Positions 1 to 8,613 are shown, counted from the first letter of the stretch. The stretch is DNA of 64,000 nt from Muribaculaceae bacterium (GCA_022510405.1 JAFLTP010000008.1:38784-102783); one strand, 5' to 3'. Made by a program: numbers and translations. The notes: generated by a model from the letters alone, not told the origin.

Positions 1-606
1 GTTTAGGAAGTCAAACCTATTTAGATACATGCTTATAATTTCCTCTTTAGTGTAGAATCTTTCCAGTTTTATAGAAATCATCCATTCGATAGGCTTTTGC
101 ATAGCCCTTTTAAAGAGATTGGCGGAAGGTTGGGAATAAAGTTGTTTTGCAAGTTGCTGAGTGATTGTGGAACCTCCACCTGAAGATTTATCACCCATCA
201 GCAGAGTTTTCACGCCGGTTCTTCCCAGTGCAATGAAATCAATACCGGAATGATCAAGATATCGCTCGTCTTCAGTAGAAATAAGGGCATCCACGACATG
301 GGGAGAAATAGAATTGAAATCAGAATTAACACGGTTTCCGGACCCGGAAAAATATCGACCCATTTCCGTGCTGCCGTCGGATGCAATTAGAACAGACGCC
401 AATTTATCATGTGGGTCTTCAAGTTCCTCAATAGGAGGCATGTACCCAATGACACCATTATATATTAGGAGCAAAACAATGCCTGCAATGCATCCCAATG
501 AAATAAAAACACTCCACAATAATGTGACGATATTTTTATTTCTTCGTGATTTTTTATATTGTAACTCAGGATCTTTGGGGTCCTGTTTTTTGAAAGAATA
601 AGCCAT
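1..606 (-). CDS. Class A penicillin-binding protein (PBP1A-like), N-terminal part
   Basis: Bifunctional murein synthase of the inner membrane: a GT51 glycosyltransferase polymerises lipid II and a transpeptidase domain crosslinks it. Only the first 202 codons lie in the window; the gene runs off the left edge, so the transpeptidase is not seen. Reading the complement from the ATG at 604-606 gives a short basic cytoplasmic tail, one transmembrane helix (about residues 26-49), then the GT51 domain with the catalytic-Glu motif TEDERYLDHSGID (Glu112) and the GGSTITQQLAKQL motif (144-156). Both motifs are diagnostic of the family. No clear promoter was found in the 94 bp upstream. Family call is firm; the PBP1A versus other class A assignment is inference. 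Confidence 0.9.
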   Translation of the reverse strand, partial: MAYSFKKQDPKDPELQYKKSRRNKNIVTLLWSVFISLGCIAGIVLLLIYNGVIGYMPPIEELEDPHDKLASVLIASDGSTEMGRYFSGSGNRVNSDFNSISPHVVDALISTEDERYLDHSGIDFIALGRTGVKTLLMGDKSSGGGSTITQQLAKQLYSQPSANLFKRAMQKPIEWMISIKLERFYTKEEIISMYLNRFDFLN

Positions 607-700
607 TCAAATACTCTTGAGAAAGTGTAAAATTACAAAATTCTAAGCAATGAATGGTCCATCTTTAGTTAAAATCCTCTAAATGGACTGTCAACGTAGC

Positions 701-1303
701 TTAAAGCTTGATTTCAGAGAGGTCAACGATTTTATTCACTATGGCATAGATAGTGAGACCAGTGGCGGAATGAATTTGTAGTTTGCGAGCAATATTTCTG
801 CGGTGGGTCATCACCGTATGCACCGATAGAAACAATTTGTCGGCTATTTCATGGTTTGTAAATCCTTTAACCACATAAGAGATAATCTCTTTTTCCCTTG
901 AAGACAAGTTCTCTTTTTCTTCTAAGTCCTCGTTTTCAAGATGAATAGCACTCATTATTTTGCTACTTATTTCATTCAAGTCGTCAGTGACATGGAAATG
1001 ATTGTCATAAAGAGATAGTGTGGCTCGATTCAATTTGCTGATTTCAATGGCAAAAATTTTGATATCGGGATTAAGACTGGTTTTCCTGATTTCTGCCGGG
1101 TGTAACAAACCACCAAAAATAGGATTTACAATAATAAGATCGATCATGTCGGCGGTAACCGTTTCAAAGAGAGATTCGGGGGAATCCACCTCAATAACCG
1201 AAGGGTGAAAATCCTTTAGATTTTTAAGACAAGTCACCAATCCTGCCAAAATTACAGGTGCTGTTTCCGCGATAACAATCTTATATGCTTTTAAAGATGC
1301 CAT
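701..1303 (-). CDS. LuxR/NarL-type regulator with degenerate receiver domain
   Basis: A 200-residue protein built like a response regulator: an N-terminal CheY-like fold (about 6-120) and a C-terminal LuxR-type helix-turn-helix (about 133-195, LSSREKEIISYVVKGFTNHE and SVHTVMTHRRNIARKL). The position that should hold the phosphoacceptor Asp reads DLIIVNP, with Asn60 instead, and the acidic pocket reads VIAETAP (Glu13-Thr14) instead of two acidic residues. It is therefore unlikely to be switched by ordinary phosphorylation. It starts 9 bp after the stop of the hemerythrin gene, so the two are very likely co-transcribed and functionally linked, perhaps through oxygen, NO or iron-sulfur damage. 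That role is inference from the partner. Confidence 0.85.
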   Translation of the reverse strand: MASLKAYKIVIAETAPVILAGLVTCLKNLKDFHPSVIEVDSPESLFETVTADMIDLIIVNPIFGGLLHPAEIRKTSLNPDIKIFAIEISKLNRATLSLYDNHFHVTDDLNEISSKIMSAIHLENEDLEEKENLSSREKEIISYVVKGFTNHEIADKLFLSVHTVMTHRRNIARKLQIHSATGLTIYAIVNKIVDLSEIKL

Positions 1304-1312
1304 AATCTCATT

Positions 1313-2002
1313 TTAAGATTGTTTTTCCATTTGTTTGAACATCGCGGGGAGTAAGAGATCGTCTTCTACTTTACAATGACCATCCAATTCCTCTTCACAC
1401 CGATAGATATCGTATAAAGCCGCATTCAGGAGATTGGCACTTGAATCGGGAGGGCAATATTTTATAATAATGTTTTTTAGTTCCCGGAGTTTAGAACCCA
1501 CTTCTTCGTGGTGACGGCTATACACAGGGAAATCAGTATTTGTAGTGGTTTGATTCTCAATCAATCCTTCCACTTGTTTGAATAGATGCCGTTCCTCTTC
1601 TTCCATATGTTCCCTCACACTATCTACATATTCATCAAATAATTTGATAATCAAAAAGGAAACATCGGAATCCTTAAGTGTTATCCCATCGAGAAGTTTT
1701 CTGCGTATTGAAGGAAGATAAAAATCCAAAAAGTAAATATGACTTTGTTTCAGGTAATGGAGAAGTGATTCAAGCGATAAGGAGTTTATGGAAATATCTG
1801 TTTGAATATCGCCATTAAGGAAATTCACAACAGTGAGGAAAGTATTGCAATCTACTCCCTCATCTTCGCATACTTCTCGTATGGTCTTGTCGCTAAACCC
1901 TAATGGAATTCCGAATCTGCTTAAAACCTGCAGAAGTTTATAATCGTTGGAAATCAACGATATCATTTTGTCTTCCGCTCTATATTCTCTTATCTTTACC
2001 AT
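1313..2002 (-). CDS. Hemerythrin HHE domain protein (RIC/YtfE-like)
   Basis: A 229-residue cytoplasmic protein with a non-heme di-iron hemerythrin-like four-helix bundle. His and Glu ligands are visible in order: YLKQSH, REHMEEEERHLF, YSRHHEEVG and DGHCKVEDDLLLP. The first 75 residues resemble the small N-terminal domain of RIC/ScdA iron-sulfur repair proteins (FGIPLGFSDKTIREVCEDEG), but the Cys-Cys pair usual in that domain is absent. Members of the family repair nitrosylated or oxidised iron-sulfur clusters or sense O2/NO. It is the first gene of a two-gene operon with the degenerate-receiver regulator, under a recognisable Bacteroidetes-type promoter at 2127-2158. Substrate and exact role are not determined by sequence. 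Confidence 0.85.
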   Translation of the reverse strand: MVKIREYRAEDKMISLISNDYKLLQVLSRFGIPLGFSDKTIREVCEDEGVDCNTFLTVVNFLNGDIQTDISINSLSLESLLHYLKQSHIYFLDFYLPSIRRKLLDGITLKDSDVSFLIIKLFDEYVDSVREHMEEEERHLFKQVEGLIENQTTTNTDFPVYSRHHEEVGSKLRELKNIIIKYCPPDSSANLLNAALYDIYRCEEELDGHCKVEDDLLLPAMFKQMEKQS

Positions 2003-2126
2003 TTTTTATAAATATGAGAAAGGAATGCAACCAAAAGTCGCATCCCCAAAGATTCTCATTAAAAACTCAAAATAACTAAAACTAAATCTGATTCGCAGAG
2101 ATTTATGGCATCTGCTAATCACAATG

Positions 2127-2158
2127 CAAAATTACATCATAATAATTCCTTCGGCAAT
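2127..2158 (-). promoter_or_regulatory. Promoter of the hemerythrin-regulator operon
   Basis: On the minus strand the -7 box TAATTTTG (2127-2134) matches the Bacteroidetes consensus TAnnTTTG exactly. A -33 element ATTG (2155-2158, consensus TTTG) lies 20 bp upstream, the expected spacing. The predicted start point leaves a leader of about 115 nt before the hemerythrin ATG at 2002. Confidence 0.55.
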
Positions 2159-2239
2159 CCCTAAAAGTAGGTAAATTTTGGTAGTGGAGATACCTGAAGT
2201 TTGTTAGTTTTGGTCGTCCGGTAGTCTTGTAGGTATAGA

Positions 2240-2803
2240 TTATTTCTTTTTGACGGAGAAGCCGAATTTGCCGATTATTTCACCAAGACTGTAATAATGT
2301 CCATGGCTGTAAGCTAAAAGACCGGCTTTTTCAAGATTGAATTTCCCGGATTCATCCATAAATTCAGAATCTACCCTGACATTGAGCACATCGGAGATGA
2401 ACATGTCGTGGGTGCCAAGCTTAATAATTTCTTTTACCCTACATTCAATGCTTACAGGAGATTCCAAAATAGTGGGAGAGGCCACTTTTTCACCCGGCAA
2501 CGGAGTAAGCCCCGTTTTCTCCCATTTATTGTAATCTATACCGGATCTGACTCCCACCCAATCTGTGGCGAATGCCATTTTCGTAGTGGTGAGATTGATA
2601 GTGTATTCCATATTCTCCACAATCAAAGGATAGGATGCTCTTTCCGGTCTTACAGAAATGTAACACATAGCGGGGTCGGAACATATGGTTCCTGTCCAAG
2701 CAATCGTGAGCATATTCCAGTTTTCAGGAGAGTTACCGCAAGTTACTATAACTGCCGGCAACGGATAAATCTGGGTGCCGGGTCTCCAAGAAATTTTTGC
2801 CAT
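2240..2803 (-). CDS. Flavin reductase family protein (flavoredoxin-like)
   Basis: A 187-residue FMN-binding split-barrel protein of the flavin reductase/flavoredoxin family, expected in the cytoplasm to move electrons between NAD(P)H or ferredoxin and FMN. Family features visible are the N-terminal strand IYPLPAVIVTCG, the FMN-contact segment TIAWTGTICSDPAMCYISVRP, the conserved TTTKMAFATDWVGVRSG stretch and a C-terminal GHYYSLGE segment. Length is normal for the family. The ATG at 2801-2803 lies only 15 bp downstream of a terminator-like hairpin that ends the phosphohexomutase gene, so it may depend on read-through or a weak promoter I cannot identify. Electron donor and acceptor are unknown. 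Confidence 0.85.
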   Translation of the reverse strand: MAKISWRPGTQIYPLPAVIVTCGNSPENWNMLTIAWTGTICSDPAMCYISVRPERASYPLIVENMEYTINLTTTKMAFATDWVGVRSGIDYNKWEKTGLTPLPGEKVASPTILESPVSIECRVKEIIKLGTHDMFISDVLNVRVDSEFMDESGKFNLEKAGLLAYSHGHYYSLGEIIGKFGFSVKKK

Positions 2804-2818
2804 ATATAAAGAAAATCA

Positions 2819-2840
2819 GAGGAGGCTAAGAAGCCTCCTC
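2819..2840 (-). terminator. Hairpin after phosphohexomutase gene
   Basis: Perfect 9-bp GC-rich stem (2819-2827 with 2832-2840) and a 4-nt loop. On the minus strand it is followed by a T-rich stretch (tgattttcttta). It sits between the phosphohexomutase stop and the flavin reductase start, so it would terminate or attenuate transcription into the latter. Confidence 0.7.
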
Positions 2841-2866
2841 GTTTATCAAGGATTAAGAAAAATTCA

Positions 2867-4615
2867 TTATACACCGAGGTCAGCAAGCACTTTCTTGATT
2901 TTTTCCTCAGCCTTTACAACGGTTTCTTCGTATTTGTCTTTAGAAGGCAAATCTTCACGAACCTCAACATAGAATTTGATCTTCGGTTCTGTGCCGGAAG
3001 GACGAACAGATACCTTATCGCCTGCTTCAGTGAAGAATTGAAGTACGTTGGAAGTTGTGGGGAAATTCATTTTGGAAACCTCACCTGTTGTGAGATTCTT
3101 GCAATTAAGATCGGCATAGTCTTTGATAACCACGACAGGACTACCGGCAAGAGATTTCGGTGGATTTTCACGGAAATTCTTCATCATGGCCACGATTTCA
3201 TCGGCACCGGACTTACCGGGACGAACCACACTTACTCCTTTTTCACGTGAGAAACCATATTCATTGTATATGTCAATGAGAAGATCGTAAAGAGTCAAGT
3301 TACGGTCGGCAGCCCATGCCGCGATCTCGCACATCAAAGTGATGGAAGAAACGGCATCCTTGTCTCTTACGAAAGTTTCAGGAAGGAAGCCGTAGCTTTC
3401 CTCACCGCCACCAAGATAACGACCTTGGTCTTCCATATTTCTCATCACGTCTGCGATCCATTTGAAACCTGTGAAGCAGTCGAAACATTTCACTTGATTG
3501 GCCTCTGCTATACGCTTGATGGTTTCAGTTGTAACGATAGTCTTCACGCAATATTCACGACCTGTAAGTTTGCCCAGTTCACGATTGCGAGTGATTAGAT
3601 AGTAAAGGAAGATCATCACGATCTGGTTACCGTTTACAAGCTGGTAGTTGCCTTTGCTGTCACGCACCACCAGACCGATACGGTCGGAATCCGGGTCAGA
3701 TGCGAGCACGAGACTTGCACCGGTTTCCAAAGCCTTTGCAATACCCATAGCCATAGCTTCTGAATTTTCCGGGTTAGGTGAATCCACTGTCGGGAAATCA
3801 CCACTTTGAACATCCTGTTCAGGCACATGTATCACATTGTCGAATCCCCATTTCTTCAAAGAATCGAAAACAAGCATTGACCCGGTGCCATGGATAGGGG
3901 TGTAGACAATCTTCATATCGTGGTGACGCTTGATAGCATCCGGAGAAAGACTAAGAGTCTTGATATCGTCAAGATACATATTGTCCACGTCCTTTCCAAT
4001 TATTTCGATAAGGTCTTTGTTGGGAGTGAACTTGATCATATCAACAGAAGTGATGGCGTTAACATAAGCGATTGTCCCCACATCGTGTGGTGCAATCATC
4101 TGTGCACCGTCACTCCAATATGCTTTGTAACCGTTGTATTCTTTCGGGTTGTGGCTTGCAGTTACCATCACACCACTATTGCAACCGAGTTTACGGATAG
4201 CGTAGGAGATTTCGGGAACTGGACGGCAAGCGTCGAAAAGATAAACCTTGATTCCGTTGGCAGAGAAAATGTCGGCTGCAAGTTCCGCGAATTTTCTTGA
4301 GTTGTTTCTTACATCATGACCAATAACAACGGAAATTTGCGGTTCATCCTTGAAACATTCGTTAAGATAGTTGGCCAAACCTTGGGTAGCTGCGCCAACA
4401 GTGTATATATTCATACGGTTGCTTCCGGCGCCCATTATGCCACGGAGACCACCTGTGCCGAATTCGAGATCCTTATAGAAAGCATCAATTAAAGCAGTGG
4501 GATCTTCGGCGTCGAGCAATGCTTGAACCGCTTTGCGTGTCTCTTCATCATATTGAGGCGAGAGCCATTTTTCAGCTTTCGCCTTAACCTCTTTCAAGAG
4601 TTCCTTGTTATCCAT
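2867..4615 (-). CDS. Phospho-sugar mutase (phosphoglucomutase/phosphomannomutase)
   Basis: Cytoplasmic alpha-D-phosphohexomutase of 582 residues, interconverting hexose 1- and 6-phosphates through a phosphoserine. All four hallmark sites are present: catalytic loop TASHNP (Ser154), metal-binding DPDSDRIG (about 307-314), sugar-binding GGEESYGF, and the phosphate-binding RPSGTEPKIKFYVEV near the C-terminus. I use the ATG at 4613-4615 (MDNKELLKE), because codons upstream of it encode an unrelated hydrophobic leader that overlaps the promoter. Length matches the long PGM/PMM type common in Bacteroidetes. Glucose versus mannose preference cannot be read. It would convert the Man-1-P and Glc-1-P released by the mannan locus, but it is 30 kb away and that link is inference. 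Confidence 0.93.
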   Translation of the reverse strand: MDNKELLKEVKAKAEKWLSPQYDEETRKAVQALLDAEDPTALIDAFYKDLEFGTGGLRGIMGAGSNRMNIYTVGAATQGLANYLNECFKDEPQISVVIGHDVRNNSRKFAELAADIFSANGIKVYLFDACRPVPEISYAIRKLGCNSGVMVTASHNPKEYNGYKAYWSDGAQMIAPHDVGTIAYVNAITSVDMIKFTPNKDLIEIIGKDVDNMYLDDIKTLSLSPDAIKRHHDMKIVYTPIHGTGSMLVFDSLKKWGFDNVIHVPEQDVQSGDFPTVDSPNPENSEAMAMGIAKALETGASLVLASDPDSDRIGLVVRDSKGNYQLVNGNQIVMIFLYYLITRNRELGKLTGREYCVKTIVTTETIKRIAEANQVKCFDCFTGFKWIADVMRNMEDQGRYLGGGEESYGFLPETFVRDKDAVSSITLMCEIAAWAADRNLTLYDLLIDIYNEYGFSREKGVSVVRPGKSGADEIVAMMKNFRENPPKSLAGSPVVVIKDYADLNCKNLTTGEVSKMNFPTTSNVLQFFTEAGDKVSVRPSGTEPKIKFYVEVREDLPSKDKYEETVVKAEEKIKKVLADLGV

Positions 4616-4665
4616 AATTCTGATGTATTTGTTTGTTGATTTGTTAAGTTTCATATAGATAAAGG

Positions 4666-4697
4666 CAAAACTAATCAAAAAAAATGGTATAACCAAT
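4666..4697 (-). promoter_or_regulatory. Promoter of phospho-sugar mutase gene
   Basis: On the minus strand, -7 box TAGTTTTG (4666-4673) matches TAnnTTTG, with ATTG (4694-4697) as the -33 element at a 20-bp spacing. The layout is the same as the hemerythrin promoter. The start point would lie about 40-45 nt before the ATG at 4615, and this position also supports the shorter start of that gene. Confidence 0.55.
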
Positions 4698-4720
4698 ATC
4701 TGAAACTACCTTATTTTAGT

Positions 4721-4728
4721 TATTTTTG
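4721..4728 (+). promoter_or_regulatory. Possible -7 box for the yicC operon
   Basis: TATTTTTG matches TAnnTTTG 22 bp before the yicC ATG. No good -33 element is seen at the expected distance, so support is weak. It is back to back with the divergent phospho-sugar mutase promoter. Confidence 0.35.
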
Positions 4729-4750
4729 CAGTAAATTCAGAAAGACTCAT

Positions 4751-5638
4751 ATGATAGCTTCCATGACAGGATATGGCAAAGCGAGTTTTGCCAACGATAA
4801 AATGAAAATCTCGGTGGAGATAAAGTCGGTGAATAGTAAACAATTGGATCTAATGATGAGATTGCCGGCTGTATTTCGGGAACAGGAAACAATTTTAAGA
4901 AACAAGTTGACCCCGCTTTTAGAGAGAGGAAAAGTGGAAGTGACCGTATCCTGTGAGAATCTGATTGGAGAAGCGCCGGTTAAATTTAATACTGAAGTGA
5001 TCAAGGGATATAAGAATCAGATAGACGCATTGATGGGAGAACTTAGTCTTCCGGAACCAAAAGATCTTTTATCGGTATTGCTTCGTTTGCCTGAATCCAT
5101 GACTTCGCACACACCGGAAGCTGATGAAGATGAAAAAGAATTGTTGATGAAAGTCTGTCTGGAGGCTGTCCAAAACTTTATAGAATATAGAACCCAGGAA
5201 GGGAGAGGTCTCTATGAATTCTTTTTTTCAAAAATTGAAAGAATAAGGGAATATTTAGGACACACGGAAAAATATGAAACTGAAAGGGTAAATAAAATCC
5301 GTGAAAAATTAGAACAGCAATTATCCAAGCTCCAGGCTGTAGAGATTGACAGGGGAAGACTCGAACAGGAACTGATTTTTTATATAGAAAAATTGGATGT
5401 CACAGAGGAGAAGCAACGACTTAGGAGTCATCTGAATTATTTTGAGGAAACCTTGGGAGAACCGGAAGAAACGCAGGTATCGGGAAAAGGGAAGAAATTA
5501 GGATTTATAAGCCAGGAAATGGGACGGGAAATCAATACCCTCGGGTCTAAATCCAACGATGCCGACATGCAGAAACTGGTGGTGATGATGAAGGATGAAC
5601 TTGAGCAGATCAAGGAACAAGTTCTAAACGTACTGTAA
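4751..5638 (+). CDS. yicC: YicC family endoribonuclease/adaptor
   Basis: A 295-residue cytoplasmic protein of the YicC/YloC family, linked in other bacteria to RNA cleavage and stress responses. Recognised by the N-terminal signature MIASMTGYGKASF and the highly conserved C-terminal block EMGREINTLGSKSNDADMQ, with charged helices between. Full length for the family. It opens a chain of five overlapping genes; its stop shares a base with the gmk start (TAATG at 5636-5640), which implies translational coupling. The yicC-gmk neighbourhood is conserved across many bacteria. Confidence 0.93.
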   Translation: MIASMTGYGKASFANDKMKISVEIKSVNSKQLDLMMRLPAVFREQETILRNKLTPLLERGKVEVTVSCENLIGEAPVKFNTEVIKGYKNQIDALMGELSLPEPKDLLSVLLRLPESMTSHTPEADEDEKELLMKVCLEAVQNFIEYRTQEGRGLYEFFFSKIERIREYLGHTEKYETERVNKIREKLEQQLSKLQAVEIDRGRLEQELIFYIEKLDVTEEKQRLRSHLNYFEETLGEPEETQVSGKGKKLGFISQEMGREINTLGSKSNDADMQKLVVMMKDELEQIKEQVLNVL

Positions 5639-6219
5639 TGAAAAACTCGGACAAAGGTAAGATAATTGTGCTGTCCGCACCATCCGGGAGCGGGAAGTCC
5701 ACCATCATTGGAGAATTGATGAAAGACCCGGGATTAAAACTCGGATTCTCAATTTCTGCTACAAGTAGAAAACCACGTGGCAATGAACAGCACGGTCGTG
5801 AGTATTTTTTCATGACAGAGAGTGAATTCAAGGAAAAAGCTTCGAGAGGAAATTTCGTGGAATGGGAGGAAGTATACCCCGGAGTATGTTATGGCACTTT
5901 GGTTAGCGAGGTGGAACGTATTACAGGCCAGGGCAACAATCTTATAATGGATGTTGACGTGAAAGGAGGTTTGAATATCAAAAAAAGATTCGGTGACGAA
6001 GTTATCACAATTTTTATCATGCCTCCGAGTAAGGAAATTCTTGAACAAAGATTGCGTAGCCGGGGTACCGATTCTGAAGACACCATTGCAAAGCGTCTTG
6101 AGAAATCCGAATATGAAATGGGTTTCGCCGACAAATTTGATACTATTGTTGTCAACGACAATCTTGAAAAGGCAGTGGATGAAGTTGAAACTCGGATTAG
6201 AAACTTTATAGAGAAGTGA
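5638..6219 (+). CDS. gmk: Guanylate kinase
   Basis: Phosphorylates GMP to GDP with ATP in the cytoplasm. The 193-residue protein has the P-loop SAPSGSGKST near the N-terminus, the GMP-binding segment SATSRKPRGNEQHGREYFF, the FVEWEEVYPGVCYGT stretch and the lid-region arginines (LEQRLRSRGTDSEDTIAKRL). Length is typical. Its ATG overlaps the yicC stop by one base and its TGA overlaps the GTG start of nadD by three bases (GTGA at 6216-6219). Confidence 0.96.
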   Translation: MKNSDKGKIIVLSAPSGSGKSTIIGELMKDPGLKLGFSISATSRKPRGNEQHGREYFFMTESEFKEKASRGNFVEWEEVYPGVCYGTLVSEVERITGQGNNLIMDVDVKGGLNIKKRFGDEVITIFIMPPSKEILEQRLRSRGTDSEDTIAKRLEKSEYEMGFADKFDTIVVNDNLEKAVDEVETRIRNFIEK

Positions 6220-6788
6220 CCATAGGTATCTACGGAGGAAGCTTTGATCCAATTCACACGGGTCATGCGATGGTGGCGAATTTCGTGTCTCAATGCAATA
6301 TTGTTGACGAAGTATGGATAATGGTGAGCCGTCGCAATCCATTGAAAGAACATTCCACATTAGCATCAGACAACCATAGACTTAAAATGGCCGAAATTGT
6401 GGCGGAGAAATGCGATAAAGTCAATGTCACCGATATTGAAATGTCATTGCCCGTGCCATCATATACATATGATACCCTTTTGGAGTTGAAAAAACTTTAT
6501 CCGAAGGAAACGTTTAAAATTATAATCGGCAGCGATTCACTTCAAAATTTCCATAATTGGAGGAACAGTGAGAAAATACAAAAGGAATTCGGCTTGATAG
6601 TCTATCCCCGTCCAGGATATGAATTGCCGGTAACGGAACCCGAAGGCATGACATTTTTAAACGGCGCGCCAGAGTTTGGTGTTTCATCCTCGCTCATAAG
6701 GGAATACATACAGTCAGACTGGAATATAAACTATTTTGTGCCTGTAGCTGTTTCAGAATATATTGAAGAACATAAACTTTACAAATGA
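6216..6788 (+). CDS. nadD: Nicotinate-nucleotide adenylyltransferase
   Basis: Joins nicotinate mononucleotide and ATP to make NaAD in NAD synthesis. The 190-residue protein starts with the nucleotidyltransferase signature GIYGGSFDPIHTGHAMVA (HxGH motif). It contains KIIIGSDSLQNFHNW and ends with the SSSLIREYI motif, a variant of the family's ISSTxIR. The start is GTG at 6216: it overlaps the gmk stop and gives the expected MTIGIYGGS N-terminus, and no in-frame ATG precedes the active-site motif. It overlaps the next gene by 4 bp (ATGA). Confidence 0.95.
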   Translation: MTIGIYGGSFDPIHTGHAMVANFVSQCNIVDEVWIMVSRRNPLKEHSTLASDNHRLKMAEIVAEKCDKVNVTDIEMSLPVPSYTYDTLLELKKLYPKETFKIIIGSDSLQNFHNWRNSEKIQKEFGLIVYPRPGYELPVTEPEGMTFLNGAPEFGVSSSLIREYIQSDWNINYFVPVAVSEYIEEHKLYK

Positions 6789-7306
6789 ACAACGATACAA
6801 ACCGGTTGCTTGATTTAGTGGCGATAACGAAAGATTATTGCGAGGCATGTCAGGACGCGACTCAGTATACAAAGACTGAATTCACCGACAGGATGTTGGA
6901 TCTGTTGCCAAGAATTTATTGGAATTTCTTTGATCTCTCGGCAGGAGTTTCATTAGGAGAGATGGATTTCTTTTCGGATTATGTCGACGAGAGTCTGTAT
7001 GAAGATATAAGATCCGGAGTGGCGATAGTGATGGGGAGTGCCGACACATTCCTCGAAACATTCGAGGAGGATATGAAATATAGCGAGACACCAATTTCGG
7101 CATCAATTTCGGAAGGTCTTGCGGATTTATTCCAGCCCCTTTTCAATTTTATTTCTGTGGTGCATGATTCCGAGGGTGCCCAACTTGAAGAGGCCTTTAT
7201 AAGTTGCAAGGAGGATTTTGAAAATTATTGGAGCCAGACCTTATGTAACGTACTCAGAGCTTTGAACAATGTGAAATACGGATTAAGAGAGGATGACGAA
7301 TTATGA
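6785..7306 (+). CDS. DUF5063 family protein
   Basis: A 173-residue acidic, helical, soluble protein with no signal peptide. It matches the Bacteroidetes family DUF5063 by its N-terminal VAITKDYCEACQDATQYTK, the LLPRIYWNFFDL segment and the C-terminal LRALNNVKYGL. Function is unknown. Start and stop both overlap neighbours by 4 bp (ATGA at each end), so its expression is tied to nadD and to the aminopeptidase gene. A housekeeping role is suggested by the company it keeps, but nothing in the sequence shows an active site. Confidence 0.8.
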   Translation: MNNDTNRLLDLVAITKDYCEACQDATQYTKTEFTDRMLDLLPRIYWNFFDLSAGVSLGEMDFFSDYVDESLYEDIRSGVAIVMGSADTFLETFEEDMKYSETPISASISEGLADLFQPLFNFISVVHDSEGAQLEEAFISCKEDFENYWSQTLCNVLRALNNVKYGLREDDEL

Positions 7307-8607
7307 TAGATAGATTATTGAACTGGCTTGAGAGATCCACATGTAATTTTCTCGCCGCTGTCACAATCATAGATGAATTGAAACAAAAAGGTTTTAAACC
7401 GTTGCGTCAAAATGAAGAATGGCACATTGAGCCGGGTGGAAAATATTATATGGTGAAAAACGGGAGTGCCGTTTTTGCCTTTACAGTCGGAAACGGTTTA
7501 AGTTCTTTTAAAAACGGCGCCAAAGTGATTGCGGCACATTCCGACAGTCCTTGTCTCCGATTGAAACCTAATCCTGAAATATATGGAGATGGAGGAGTGG
7601 TATCTTTAAATGTGGAGAAATATGGAGGGGGTATATTATACACATGGTTTGATCGTCCACTGTCGATGTCCGGAAGGATCACTGTGAAAAGTGGAGATAC
7701 CATGAATCCCAAAGAAATTCTGTTTGATTTTAAAAGACCAATAGCAGTCATACCACATTTAGCCATTCATTTTAACCGCGGTGTTAACGAAGGAAATCCC
7801 ATTTCCGTTCAAAAGGATATGAAACCTGTGATAGGTTATTTTGATCCGAAGATTATCAAGAAGGCAAAGGAAGGTAGTGGAATATTGTTGGAGGTTATAG
7901 GGGAGGCGTTAGGAGTGAAAGCTCATGATATTCTGGATTATGAAATAAGTCTCTATCCCATTGTGAAATCCGAATTATGCGGTTTGACAAATGAATATAT
8001 CAGTTCTCCGCGTATAGATGACCTTTCAATGGCCTTCGCAGGTCTTGAGGCTATGTTGTCGACATGTGACATCTCTACCGACAATGTAAGGATTTTGGCA
8101 ATATTTGACAATGAGGAAACCGGTTCCGGCACACGTCAGGGAGCGGCATCACCCGTGTTAAGGGACATGATGGAAAGAATTTGTGACAGATTGGGTGGCT
8201 CTAAAGAGGATTTTCATATAGGAGTTGCTAATTCATTCATGATATCTGCCGACGATGCCCACGCTTGGCATCCCAATTATAATGAGAAATACGACCCCAC
8301 GAATCATCCGGTGATAGGAGGAGGACCTGTCATAAAGATAAATTCTAATTGCAAATATATGACTGATTCAATTGGAGCTGCTATTTTTAAAGAATTGTGT
8401 AATGAAGCCGGAGTAAAATATCAGATGTTTGTAAACCATTCGGATGTGGCCGGCGGCTCCACATTGGGTAATATTTTGACTTCACAACTCGATTTCAAGG
8501 GTGTGGATGTCGGTTCGGCAATATGGGCGATGCATTCGGCTGTGGAAACCGCCGGTGTAAGCGATCATGAAGAAATGGTGAAGGTGTTTAAGACATTCTG
8601 GAAATAA
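7303..8607 (+). CDS. M18 family aminopeptidase
   Basis: Cytoplasmic dinuclear-zinc aminopeptidase (aspartyl aminopeptidase family), 434 residues, full length. Metal ligands and catalytic residues are seen in AAHSDSPCLRLKP (His and nearby Asp), AIFDNEETGSGTRQGA (the Glu-Glu pair), SADDAHAWHPNY and the C-terminal NHSDVAGGSTLGNI (His ligand). This family releases N-terminal acidic residues from peptides. It is the last gene of the five-gene overlapping chain that begins at yicC. No terminator is obvious before the trigger-factor promoter. Confidence 0.93.
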   Translation: MIDRLLNWLERSTCNFLAAVTIIDELKQKGFKPLRQNEEWHIEPGGKYYMVKNGSAVFAFTVGNGLSSFKNGAKVIAAHSDSPCLRLKPNPEIYGDGGVVSLNVEKYGGGILYTWFDRPLSMSGRITVKSGDTMNPKEILFDFKRPIAVIPHLAIHFNRGVNEGNPISVQKDMKPVIGYFDPKIIKKAKEGSGILLEVIGEALGVKAHDILDYEISLYPIVKSELCGLTNEYISSPRIDDLSMAFAGLEAMLSTCDISTDNVRILAIFDNEETGSGTRQGAASPVLRDMMERICDRLGGSKEDFHIGVANSFMISADDAHAWHPNYNEKYDPTNHPVIGGGPVIKINSNCKYMTDSIGAAIFKELCNEAGVKYQMFVNHSDVAGGSTLGNILTSQLDFKGVDVGSAIWAMHSAVETAGVSDHEEMVKVFKTFWK

Positions 8608-8613
8608 ACCATA

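Noticed and set aside
314..601. Plus-strand frame of 95 codons at the left edge
   Set aside because: Antisense to the PBP gene, whose GT51 motifs are clear.
2867..4615. Phospho-sugar mutase as part of the mannan locus
   Set aside because: It can process Man-1-P but is 30 kb away, on the other strand, with its own promoter, and is a general housekeeping enzyme.
5749..6366. Antisense open frame of 205 codons over gmk and nadD
   Set aside because: It lies opposite two well-supported genes, has no recognisable domain, and its frame is a shadow of their codon bias.
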